A DNA stretch of 64,000 nucleotides, taken from contig JADHVL010000009.1 in NCBI GenBank assembly GCA_016784025.1, positions 79,743 to 143,742 on the forward strand. The letters run 5' to 3'. The DNA comes from Fidelibacterota bacterium. Lineage in GTDB: Bacteria; Fidelibacterota; UBA8477; JABMPR01. Shown here in pieces: positions 1 to 9,300 of this stretch (position 1 is its first letter; the number at the start of each line of letters is the position of its first letter). Under the pieces are notes generated by a model. It did no database searches. It was given only the letters and a program-made list of their open reading frames with translations, and was not told where the DNA came from. Position numbers and translations under genes: made by a program.

Positions 1-713
1 TTCATTGGCCAGACCAATATTGATACTCCTGAAGGTGTTCTCAAGGAGCTTGGTGAGCTCAGCAGCCTCTGGTGAAGAGACAGGGATGAGTTTGTCCATA
101 ACATGACCATAGACAGCCATACCCAGCTTGAGACAGTTCTCAGTAACTCCTCCAATGACCTTAGGGGTGTTAGTGGTATGATAAACAGGATTACCTGGAT
201 CAACACGTTCAGGTGAAAACAGCAGATAGACATCAGTTCCAACTTTGAGACCTGATTCCTCAATTGCTGGTTGTAGAAGTTCACGGGTTGTACCTGGATA
301 GGTTGTACTCTCTAAAATGATGACCAGATCTTTGTGAACATACTTGATCAACTCTTTGTTCACATCCAGGATATAGGTGATATCAGGATCTTTGGTCTTA
401 CTTAAGGGGGTTGGAACTGCTATACAGATTGCATCGATGTGTTTGATACTTGAGAAGTCTGTGGTGGCTGTGAAGGTACCTGCATCAACCAGGGCTTTGA
501 GCGCAGCATCATTTACATCCTGGATATAGTTTTCACCTGCATTCAACTGATCTACTCTATCCTGGTTCACATCTATGCCAATGGTACGGATACCAGCATT
601 ACCAAATTCAACTGCGAGAGGCAGGCCTACATAACCTAGTCCCACAATACCTACTGTGATATCCTTGTTCTCTATGCGCTTTAATAAATGTTCCAATATG
701 TCATCCGCCAATT
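1..713 (-). CDS. Nucleotide-sugar dehydrogenase, WecC/WbpA type (partial, 3' end outside window)
   Basis: Translating the minus strand gives a Rossmann start (GIVGLGYVGLPLA), a central segment with LESTTYPGTT and SPERVDPG, and KLLENTFRSINIGLANE at the window edge. These are hallmarks of UDP-N-acetylglucosamine or UDP-N-acetylmannosamine dehydrogenases, which oxidise C6 of the sugar with two NAD+ to give uronic acids for surface polysaccharides. The catalytic-cysteine half lies beyond base 1. No in-frame ATG is present; I place the start at a TTG (711-713) about 8 nt after an AGAG, which is tentative. It lies 18 bases downstream of ugd on the same strand, so the two are probably co-transcribed. 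Exact substrate (GlcNAc or ManNAc) cannot be decided. Confidence 0.85.
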
Positions 714-731
714 TTGTAATCTCTATAACAC

Positions 732-2045
732 TTATATGTTGCTACGACCTACATTCCTGTAGTTATAGCCAAATTCTTTTAACTGATCGATACTCAAAAT
801 ATTGCGAGCATCAACAATATTTGGAGCTCTGAGATGTGTTTTCAATTCTTTTAATCCCAGTCCCCTCAGTTCATTCCACTCAGTCAGGATAATCACGAGA
901 TCTGCATCTTCAACTGTTTCCAATACGGTCTGGCGTGTATCCAATTCGGGAAGGAAAAACTTCTTCATGTTCTCTGCAGCAATAGGGTCATAAGCTCTCA
1001 CCACTGCTCCTGCATCTTCCAGACCCTGGATAATAGCCAGGGCAGGTGTATCTCGGACATCATCGGTATTTGCCTTGAAAGCCAGCCCCAGGATTGCCAC
1101 TGTATTGCCACTCATGTCAGGGAGGAGTTCTTGAGCCTTAGCTAAGATCACATTTCTCTGATTTTTATTGGCTCCAATGGCAGCCTTGACAACCTTGAAA
1201 TCGACACCGTGCTGTTCACCTGTATAAACCAGTGCTTCTGTATCTTTTGGAAAGCAGCTCCCACCATAGCCCGGTCCTGGATGAAGAAACTTTGAGCTGA
1301 TACGACCATCAAGACCCATGGCTCTGGCAATAGTATGAACATCTGCCCCAACTTTATCAGCCAGATTGGCCATCTCGTTTATGAAAGATATTTTCACTGC
1401 TAGAAAGGCGTTTGAGGCATACTTGATCATCTCTGATGAAGGGACGTTTGTAATTACCATGGGAGTTTCATTGATAAAGAGTGAGCGATAGACTTGCTTC
1501 ATCACATCAGCAGCTCGTTCAGTATTTACACCCAGAACCACCCTATCAGGCAATAGAAAATCTTTGACAGCAGAACCTTCCCTCAAGAACTCAGGATTGG
1601 AAACCACATCAAATTCAAAATCAGATTCCTTTTCCTGGGTAATCAAGGCTTCCAGACGGGCACCTGTGCCTACTGGTACAGTAGATTTCGTGCAAATTAT
1701 TTTATAGCTGTTCAGGTTTTTTGCAATGGTTCTTGCAACAGCTTCCACAGCCTTAAGATCTGCTTCCCCGTTGTCACCCATTGGTGTACCTACAGCTATG
1801 AAAATGACTTCTGCATTCCTGACTGATGTTTCAACATCTGCACTGAATGCAAGTCGGCCAGCTTTTACGTTACGATCAACCAGTTCTTTGAGACCAGGTT
1901 CATAGATAGGAATTCCACCTGCTTGAAGCATATCGATCTTACTTTTATCGATATCTGCACAAACAACAGAATTACCAAAATCTGCCATTCCAGCCCCGCT
2001 GACGAGACCCACATAACCTGTTCCAATAACACAAATATTTCTCAT
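732..2045 (-). CDS. ugd: UDP-glucose 6-dehydrogenase
   Basis: 437 residues, the usual length. The N-terminal NAD-binding motif GTGYVGL is at residues 8-14, STVPVGT near 121, EFLREGSA near 153, and the catalytic cysteine sits in GGSCFPKD (Cys264). The enzyme converts UDP-glucose to UDP-glucuronate in the cytoplasm, a precursor of capsule, exopolysaccharide and LPS sugars. It is first of at least two nucleotide-sugar dehydrogenase genes. A GGGGA lies 4 bases before the ATG. A promoter-like TATATT lies about 40 bases upstream (see 2083-2113), so this gene probably starts its own transcript. Confidence in family and function is high. Confidence 0.95.
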   Translation of the reverse strand: MRNICVIGTGYVGLVSGAGMADFGNSVVCADIDKSKIDMLQAGGIPIYEPGLKELVDRNVKAGRLAFSADVETSVRNAEVIFIAVGTPMGDNGEADLKAVEAVARTIAKNLNSYKIICTKSTVPVGTGARLEALITQEKESDFEFDVVSNPEFLREGSAVKDFLLPDRVVLGVNTERAADVMKQVYRSLFINETPMVITNVPSSEMIKYASNAFLAVKISFINEMANLADKVGADVHTIARAMGLDGRISSKFLHPGPGYGGSCFPKDTEALVYTGEQHGVDFKVVKAAIGANKNQRNVILAKAQELLPDMSGNTVAILGLAFKANTDDVRDTPALAIIQGLEDAGAVVRAYDPIAAENMKKFFLPELDTRQTVLETVEDADLVIILTEWNELRGLGLKELKTHLRAPNIVDARNILSIDQLKEFGYNYRNVGRSNI

Positions 2046-2082
2046 TTAATCCCCAAAAAATTATCCTTCTTAAAAAAGCACA

Positions 2083-2113
2083 GCAATATAGACGGCTTGC
2101 CATAGGGCAGAAA
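2083..2113 (-). promoter_or_regulatory. Promoter-like motif upstream of ugd
   Basis: On the minus strand the sequence reads GGCAAGCCGTCTATATTGC (2101-2083). TATATT (2090-2085) resembles a -10 box; the hexamer 17 bases upstream (TTTCTG) is a poor -35. The same CGTCTATATTGC core occurs upstream of cmk-rpsA (9594-9583), and a one-insertion variant occurs upstream of the TPR gene (48687-48665), which is why it is listed. Confidence 0.4.
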
Positions 2114-2122
2114 GTTATTTCC

Positions 2123-4219
2123 CTATAAGAGACCGTTTCTACGTCGCCAGATCCATTCAAAAGTCAACAACACGACCATTGTTGCAAAGATGATAGGTGA
2201 GCGCACACCATTATACCTAAAGGAAGACTCTCTTTGGATCATTTCGATCGGTATATTGGGTAATTCATCCTCCCCGATTTGGATAACCTGCCCCCCACTT
2301 CGTGATGCCAGACGTGAGAGGAAAACCTCATCCACACCCCTGCTCTGATCTTCTCCATTAAAGCTCATCAAGTGAATCCTACTCGTATCTCTACCCCATA
2401 GTTCCCCAAACCTATATGCTTCAGCGATGACCATCATCTCCCCAGGATGCTTGGTGTCAAGCTCTGTCTGGTAAATTCCATGCTCATCACGCGAGAGATT
2501 GAGGGATGTTTGCTTGCCGTGCTGGTCTTCCTGCCACGCCCTCAATTCAGCTGCTTTAATGATTCGATTATCCAGATCCTTTATGGTCACATCGATTTTG
2601 ACGTACGCCCCTGTTCCAGCTGTTTCAACAGGTAGATCAATCTGGACTGGGCTAAAAGATGCTATTTCCTCCAAATAAGTGAGGAGGTAATCCCACAGTA
2701 TCTCAAAAGAAGGCTTTGATTGAGGATGAAAAAACCATTTCCAAAATCCACTTCCTGAAAAAATTGCTCGAGGAGGCTGATCACTAATACTTAATACAGA
2801 CGTTGCTGATGAACCAAAACCAGTTATAAGGAGTTGGTCTCCGTCAGAAGTGATACCATAGGCTGGCACATCAACTGGCGCATACTCCATGAGGTCACCT
2901 GGAGTATACCTTTGCCCAATTAACCCCAGGTAAAAAGTATGTTCCTTGGAAGATTCGCTCCAAAAACTAGTCTGAGGACCTGTGGTACCATTCACACTAA
3001 GCCCCTTCACATCAAGCCATTCAATCCATTTTGGAGGTAATTTCTCAATTCCATCATAAAACAGAATCGTAGGGATTGTGGAAAAAGCAGTATTGTCCCA
3101 TGTAGATTGGGAAATTGCTTTCAGGGCTTGATTGCCTGGATGATTGAGGACAATCAAATCTAGTTTCTCAGGATTTATATTTATTTGAAATTGGGACCCC
3201 GCTCTCTGGGTACCATGCACAATGTGAACCTGGAAAGTTGAGTCAGAAAAACTCTGGACCACAAATTTATGCAGCTCGTTGATTCTCTCACTTATGATTA
3301 ACACATTTTTCTTGGTCTTGTCCTGCACTGTTTCAAGTAATTGTTCCGTAAGGAAGTCTCCACCTTCCATAAATACTTTTATTTTGACTAGCGTTGCAGT
3401 ATTGTTTGTCGCTGGGAATGTCAATTTTATATCCTGAAAGCCCTGGTTGAGCGGAATAATTTCTTCAGTCAATATTTGATCCAATTCCGTTAAAATTTGT
3501 ACCGTAGCCTGTCGTCCAAAAAGACCATCCTGCTGCAATTTTCCCTGTATTAGAATTTCTCCATCGGAACCTGCACCAACCAAATAGCTTACATCAATTA
3601 GTTTTAGGGAGGTGTTTGATTTTGGCTTATGGGGATAAACTACGTTTACAGCAAGTGTTTTTGACCACGCTACATCCAGAGGAGATCGTCCCCCATTCAA
3701 GTGACCATCTGAAAACAGAAAAACTGCGGAGTAGATATCACTCATCTCTGGACCATTTGCAATGAGCGGGTTCCAGTTAAAAACACTTATACTGTCTTCG
3801 AAAGTGAACTTGTCAGAGCTGATCTCCTGCCCTCCCATGGTCCAGATATCAACAGTGGCATTTGTCTCGAGCTTTCCAATGGTTTGATCGATGGAATTTT
3901 GAAGATCCTCTTCATTGCCTTCCCAAGCCTTACCCATACTGCTTGACTGGTCTACAACAACTGCCAGTCGCTTTGGAATTGAGTACTGTCGGAAAAGTGA
4001 AAGTTGAGGCTCAAAAAGTAAAAGGAGGAGTAAGAACAGTGCAAGAATCCGTACAGCTGGGATAATCCAGCTCAGCCAATAGTCGACCCTGGATGAACTA
4101 TTTTTCCTAGGTTTGTTCATTGAAAAGGCAAAAATACTGCCCACTATGAAGAGAAGCAGGAAGAGATAACCGCCACCGCTGAAATCGGCTTCGAATGAAA
4201 AACCAAATGGAAGGTTCAT
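2123..4219 (-). CDS. Membrane protein with VWA-like domain, function unknown
   Basis: 698 residues. Two hydrophobic segments at about 18-33 and 48-70 are followed by a von Willebrand A-like start with a MIDAS-type D-x-S-x-S (Asp90, Ser92, Ser94). A long, probably periplasmic region follows, and a last membrane segment (about 674-691) precedes a short Arg-rich tail (RRRNGLL). This architecture resembles the BatA-like / glutamine-amidotransferase-like membrane proteins common in Bacteroidetes and related phyla, whose role is not established. The start ATG directly follows the tsaD stop with no gap, and tsaD directly follows the YbbR gene, so the three form one transcription unit. A role at the cell envelope is inferred from topology only. 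Confidence 0.7.
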   Translation of the reverse strand: MNLPFGFSFEADFSGGGYLFLLLFIVGSIFAFSMNKPRKNSSSRVDYWLSWIIPAVRILALFLLLLLLFEPQLSLFRQYSIPKRLAVVVDQSSSMGKAWEGNEEDLQNSIDQTIGKLETNATVDIWTMGGQEISSDKFTFEDSISVFNWNPLIANGPEMSDIYSAVFLFSDGHLNGGRSPLDVAWSKTLAVNVVYPHKPKSNTSLKLIDVSYLVGAGSDGEILIQGKLQQDGLFGRQATVQILTELDQILTEEIIPLNQGFQDIKLTFPATNNTATLVKIKVFMEGGDFLTEQLLETVQDKTKKNVLIISERINELHKFVVQSFSDSTFQVHIVHGTQRAGSQFQININPEKLDLIVLNHPGNQALKAISQSTWDNTAFSTIPTILFYDGIEKLPPKWIEWLDVKGLSVNGTTGPQTSFWSESSKEHTFYLGLIGQRYTPGDLMEYAPVDVPAYGITSDGDQLLITGFGSSATSVLSISDQPPRAIFSGSGFWKWFFHPQSKPSFEILWDYLLTYLEEIASFSPVQIDLPVETAGTGAYVKIDVTIKDLDNRIIKAAELRAWQEDQHGKQTSLNLSRDEHGIYQTELDTKHPGEMMVIAEAYRFGELWGRDTSRIHLMSFNGEDQSRGVDEVFLSRLASRSGGQVIQIGEDELPNIPIEMIQRESSFRYNGVRSPIIFATMVVLLTFEWIWRRRNGLL

Positions 4220-5233
4220 TTAGCCGCCAAAACTGAGTTTTAAATTGGGAACGGCTGCGATATCCAATGGATCAGATCCCTGGCTACCTGCTTTCCAATA
4301 GCCCATATAGGCTATCATGGCAGCATTGTCTGTACAATAACGCATATCAGGCTGGTAAAGTATTTTTTCATGTTCATTAGCGAGCTCTACCATCCTCTCC
4401 CTCAGTCTTGAGTTGGCAGCGACACCCCCAGCTAAGACTATCCGATCATGACCTAAATCCCTTGCAGCTTTCATAGTCTGCATTGATAGTACGTCCACTA
4501 CAGCCTCTTGAAAGCTAGCCGCAATATCAGGTAAATGGAGTTTGATAAATTCTGAATCTTGCTTCGAAATGTATTGAAGCACATTCGTTTTAAGTCCGGA
4601 AAAGGAAAAATCGTAACTGCCCTCAAACGAGCTTCGGGGAAAGTGATGGAATCTTGAATTACCCTGTTTACTCATCTTATCGATAAGTGGTCCTCCTGGA
4701 TAGCCGATACCCAGTAGTCTGGCGACCTTGTCGAAGGCCTCTCCTGCAGCGTCATCGCGGGTCTGCCCTATTAACGTGTAGTCTCGGGCGTTTTCCACAT
4801 GAATCAGTTGAGTATGGCCTCCTGATACCAACAAGCATAAGAAGGGAGTTGGTAAGGTCTCTTGTCCAATAAAATTTGCAAAGATATGACCCTCAATATG
4901 ATTGATCCCATACAGGGGAATGTCTAATCCCAATGCAAGCCCCTTGGCATAACTTAGACCAACCAATAATGATCCAGCTAAACCGGGTCCTTGTGTTACT
5001 GCAATTCCCTCAACGTCCGATAAGGACATATCTGCCTGTTCAATGACTCCACGAACGACTGGACCAAGCAACTTATTGTGTTCTCGAGAAGCATATTCAG
5101 GAACCACTCCACCATAGCTGGTATGCACAAGCTGGGTTGCCGTAATATGGTGAATCATTTCAGGCCCGCGAAAAAGAGCTGCCGCGGTTTCATCACAGGA
5201 TGTTTCAATCCCAAGGATTACAGTGTCTTGCAT
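4220..5233 (-). CDS. tsaD: tRNA N6-adenosine threonylcarbamoyltransferase TsaD
   Basis: 337 residues, typical of bacterial TsaD (Kae1/Qri7 family). The N-terminus has the family signature IETSCDET; the two metal-binding histidines are in NHIEGH (His112, His116); SGGHT and the AGGVAANSRLR stretch of the ASKHA ATPase fold follow. TsaD transfers the threonylcarbamoyl group from TC-AMP onto A37 of ANN-decoding tRNAs, working with TsaB and TsaE, neither of which is in this window. The gene abuts the YbbR gene upstream and the VWA-like gene downstream without spacing, so translation is probably coupled. Confidence 0.96.
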   Translation of the reverse strand: MQDTVILGIETSCDETAAALFRGPEMIHHITATQLVHTSYGGVVPEYASREHNKLLGPVVRGVIEQADMSLSDVEGIAVTQGPGLAGSLLVGLSYAKGLALGLDIPLYGINHIEGHIFANFIGQETLPTPFLCLLVSGGHTQLIHVENARDYTLIGQTRDDAAGEAFDKVARLLGIGYPGGPLIDKMSKQGNSRFHHFPRSSFEGSYDFSFSGLKTNVLQYISKQDSEFIKLHLPDIAASFQEAVVDVLSMQTMKAARDLGHDRIVLAGGVAANSRLRERMVELANEHEKILYQPDMRYCTDNAAMIAYMGYWKAGSQGSDPLDIAAVPNLKLSFGG

Positions 5234-6190
5234 CTATTTTTGTACGATCTCTATTTTATCAGGAATAAATCGGTTTACTCTTTTTACACCAACTGGTAGT
5301 ATAGCTTCTGGCACATATAGCTGTTCATTCTGATTCCAATGTGCACGATAGTCGAAGCTTACAATAAAATCTTCAGGCTCCAGCTCTAGTAGCCTATCCA
5401 TACCACCCTCTACCTCCAATCCAATAAACTGAGGGATCACGGAGATTTCTACATTGCGGGGGACATTCTCAAGTCTAATGGGAATGTTCAAAAATTCAAC
5501 TGCTCCAATACTCTGAATATCGGCGCTCAAGGTTACGGCAGTAGTATCCAGAATATATAGCTGAGTCGGTTCGAGTGATATGGGCAAGGATACAAAGACG
5601 TCTGCATCCACACCAGATACTTGAAAAGGTGGGACAGTGATACTGGTGAGTTCATTAAGTAAAGAAACAGGACCATGTACCATTACTTTGCTTGGCTCCA
5701 CGCGGATATCCCCAACCAGCATATATCCCAATGCAGGTTCAATATCAGCTTGTACATATACATTGAGTTCTTTATGAGCCATACTTTCAACACTCACCCA
5801 AATTGATTCTGGCTCAACAATATGCAATAGATCCAGTTTATAGTCTCTGGGCATAATGAATTTATCGGGATGCTCAGCAAAATACTGATTTAGATAATAT
5901 ACTTGAGTGTTTTTCGTTTTTGTCAAATCCAATACCAAACCAGTCTCTGACAAAGGCATGGTCATGCTAGCCCAAAGAAGCGTGTGACCTTTCCCTCGGA
6001 ATCTTGCTGTAATAAGCTCGGGAATTTCATTATTGAATGCTTTCTCTTCTGATAGCCCAGCAATTCGAAGAGGAATATCCAGATCGAAAAAATACTCAAT
6101 GTCTGTAACAACAAAGAACCAGAGCAGGACAGCCAGGATCACCGATCCTACTTTTATCTGAATGTCCGTCGTGAATATTTTTTTTAGCAT
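5234..6190 (-). CDS. YbbR-like domain protein (CdaR-like)
   Basis: 318 residues. A short cytoplasmic N-terminus and one membrane helix (about 14-30) are followed by an extracytoplasmic region with the repeated beta-rich pattern of YbbR domains (for example VMVHGPVSLLNEL and the following VDAD segment). In Firmicutes the YbbR protein CdaR regulates the diadenylate cyclase CdaA; here no cyclase gene is adjacent, so that role is only a possibility. It is first gene of the YbbR-tsaD-VWA unit and lies behind the S1 terminator. Family assignment rests on topology, position and sequence resemblance. Confidence 0.7.
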   Translation of the reverse strand: MLKKIFTTDIQIKVGSVILAVLLWFFVVTDIEYFFDLDIPLRIAGLSEEKAFNNEIPELITARFRGKGHTLLWASMTMPLSETGLVLDLTKTKNTQVYYLNQYFAEHPDKFIMPRDYKLDLLHIVEPESIWVSVESMAHKELNVYVQADIEPALGYMLVGDIRVEPSKVMVHGPVSLLNELTSITVPPFQVSGVDADVFVSLPISLEPTQLYILDTTAVTLSADIQSIGAVEFLNIPIRLENVPRNVEISVIPQFIGLEVEGGMDRLLELEPEDFIVSFDYRAHWNQNEQLYVPEAILPVGVKRVNRFIPDKIEIVQK

Positions 6191-6276
6191 TCTGTTAATA
6201 TAAATTTAAAGCCCACAGGCACAAAGACTTCAACGCTTTTCATTGTGTTGATTTCAAAACATTATTTCTAGTGAAA

Positions 6277-6318
6277 ATGAAAAGGCGATGTACCCGAAAA
6301 TAAGATAAACATCGCCTT
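6277..6318 (-). terminator. Intrinsic terminator behind cmk-rpsA
   Basis: Perfect 10-bp inverted repeat AAGGCGATGT (6282-6291) and ACATCGCCTT (6309-6318) with a 17-nt loop. Read on the minus strand the second arm ends in CCTTTTCATTTTC, giving a T-rich tail. It lies 54 bases beyond the S1 stop and before the YbbR gene, separating the two units. Confidence 0.8.
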
Positions 6319-6371
6319 CATATTTCATACCAGGGTAGAAAACCTATCCCGATGAGATTAGATCAGGAGTG

Positions 6372-9300
6372 TTACTCCTTGTCTCCCTCATCTGAATCAG
6401 CTGCTTCAGTTTCTGGGGCTTCCGGAGCCTCTTCAACTTTTTCAGGGGCTTCAACAACTTCTGGAGTTGCCTCAACCTCTTCTACTTCCTCTATTTTTTC
6501 GACTTTTTCTACTTTTTTCTTTTTAGGAGCAGCCTTTTTCTTGGCTGGCTTCTTCTCAGCCTTCTCAGCCTTCTCAGCTTTCTCAGCGGGTTTTTCTTCA
6601 GTTTCACGGATTTTACTAAGAATGGCCTCTGGGATCTCGAGTTTATCACTTACATGGTCTTGACCACGGATGAACTCATCGATATCATTGCGTTCCTTAT
6701 CCTTGATAGCTGACTCGTGGCTGACAACGACTTTTTTCTCAGTCGCATCAACTTCAACAACCTTCACTTCAACTTCAGCATCCTGTTCAAACTGATCGAG
6801 GATTTCTTTGCGCTCTTTCTTACGGAAATTGCCCAGAGAAATTATTCCCTCTACGTCAGTGTCAGGAAAGCTAAGGATGACACCCTTTTCGAGAAGCTTG
6901 ATAACAGTACCCTTATGAGAGGTATTCACAGCAAAACGATCCTTAAGCTCTGGCCATGGATTTTCCTGGGCCTGCTTGATTCCAAGAGAGATTTTGCGTT
7001 CACTCTGGGAAATATCAAGGATTTTCACCATAATTTTGTCACCACGATTCACAATTTCCTTGGGATGGCGAACTTTACTCGTCCATGATAGATCAGAAAT
7101 GTGAACTAAACCGTCAATACCCTCTTCAAGCTCGATGAAAGCACCAAACTGGGCCAGGTTGCGGACAGTTCCCTCATGGACTGAACCGACGAGATATTTC
7201 TCTTCGATGGTTGTCCATGGATCGGGTTGTAGCTGTTTTACACCAAGGGAGATCTTGTGGTTTTCAGCATCCACTGAAAGCACAATGGCATCGATTTCAT
7301 CACCTACATTGAAAACATCTGAAGGATGCTTAATATGCTGGGTCCATGAAATCTCTGAGATGTGAACCAGACCCTCAACACCAGCAGTCAGTTCAACAAA
7401 GGCACCATAGTTGGCAAGGCTAACAACTTTTCCATTTACAGATGTACCCTCTGGATATTTGGCAACAACACTTTCCCAAGGATGGGGTTTGAGTTGCTTG
7501 AGTCCCAGCGATACCCTCTGTTTGGTTGTATCATAATCAATAACCTTGACCATGATGTCTTCATCCAGACTAACAACCTCTGAAGGATGATTGACACGAC
7601 CCCATGAGAGATCTGTGATATGGAGAAGACCATCAATTCCACCAAGGTCAACAAACACACCAAAATCGGTGATGTTTTTGATCCGCCCTTCGAGAATCTG
7701 ACCAACTTCAATTTCATCCAGGAGTTTACTGCGTTGTTCCTTCAGGCTCTCTTCCAGGAGTTCCTTACGGGAGACAACAATATTTTTACGAAATTCGTTG
7801 ACCTTAACGATCTTAAATTCGAAAGATTTTCCAACATAAGCATCGAAATCTCTGATGGGTCTTACATCCAGCTGGGAGCCAGGTAAGAAGGCATCAACAC
7901 CGAGGATATTTACAACCATTCCACCCTTGATACGACGGGAAATGGTACCTTCAACAGTTTCAGCATCAGCATATTTCTGCTTAACATTATTCCAGACACC
8001 CATGAACTCAGCCTTGCTTCTAGATAATACGGCCTGTCCAAGTTTATCTTCCATCCTCTCCAAGAAGAGTTCAACAGTTTCACCAACTTTTGGCTCATCA
8101 TTCCCAAACTCATGACGTGCAACGAGACCTTCGGATTTACCACCAAAGTCTACCATAACATCACGATCGCTTACAGAGATAATGCGAGCTTCAACCAGGG
8201 CCTGCTGTTCAATATTTTTAACGGTATGATCGAGTAATTCCTGTAAAGCAATAGCTTCTTTACTGGTAACTTCCTGCTCTTCAGGTAACTCACCCTGCTT
8301 CAAGGTTTTAATCTCAGCAAAAAGATCATTCATCAATGCACGTTTTCCCTGGGATACATCAGGTGCATCTACTTGGGCTTCAGTTGGAGCAGCTTCTTCG
8401 GTAACTTCTGGTTCAGGAGCTACTTCGTCAGCGACTTCAGCTACTGGTTCCGCCTCAACAACGGGCTCTTCTTCCACAGGGGCGGCAACTTCAGCTACTT
8501 CTTCTTTCGCTTCCTCGACTTCCTCTGCAGGTGCTTCTTCAACAACTTCTTCAGTTGTGTCTTTGGACACAGCTTCTTCAGTTGCTTCTTTAGCAACGTC
8601 TTCAGTTGCTTCTTCTTTAACTTCTTCTACAACTTCTCCAGTTGTGTCTTTGGACACAGCTTCTTCAGCTACGGCTTCTTCAGCAGGAGCTTCTGGGGTT
8701 TCCTCGGCGGGCGTCGTCTCGACGGCGTCTTGGGATTCAGCGGATACTTCAGCTGTTTCTGCTGTTGCTTCTTTAGCAACATCTTCAGTTGCTGCTTCAG
8801 CAACGTCTTCTTTTACATCTTCAGCTTTTGCATCCATGTCTTGTTTCTTGGTCATTAAGTTTCCTCCATTTGACTTCGCTGTCTCCACCCTGGAGACAAT
8901 AAATTCTATCTGATCATCGATACTTAATTCTGTCGTATCGAGAGTAATTGCGTCTTTTGCAGCTTTCATAGGTGCCAATTTGCGTTTGGCATTATGTTCA
9001 TCTCTTTCGAGAATCTCTTTTTCTAATTCTTCTATGGACTTCTCTATACCCTGTCGGGCAAAATCCTTCTGCCTGCGTAAAGCTCGAACCCGAGCATCTG
9101 CCACCATATAAATCTTGATATCCGCATCGGGAAAAACAACGGTGCCGATATCACGCCCTTCAAGCACAACATCGTGGGATTGGGCTACTTCACGCTGAAC
9201 CCCTAGCAAACGATTTCTGACCCCGGCGATGGCGCTAACATCAGCCACCAGATCAGTAACTTGAGGCGATCGGATTTCATCACCTAGCAGATTTCCATCC

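Noticed and set aside
8373..8913. Two long plus-strand frames opposite the acidic S1 region
   Set aside because: They mirror the low-complexity Glu/Ala codons and repeats of the S1 linker; the products are Phe/Ser-rich and have no start signals.
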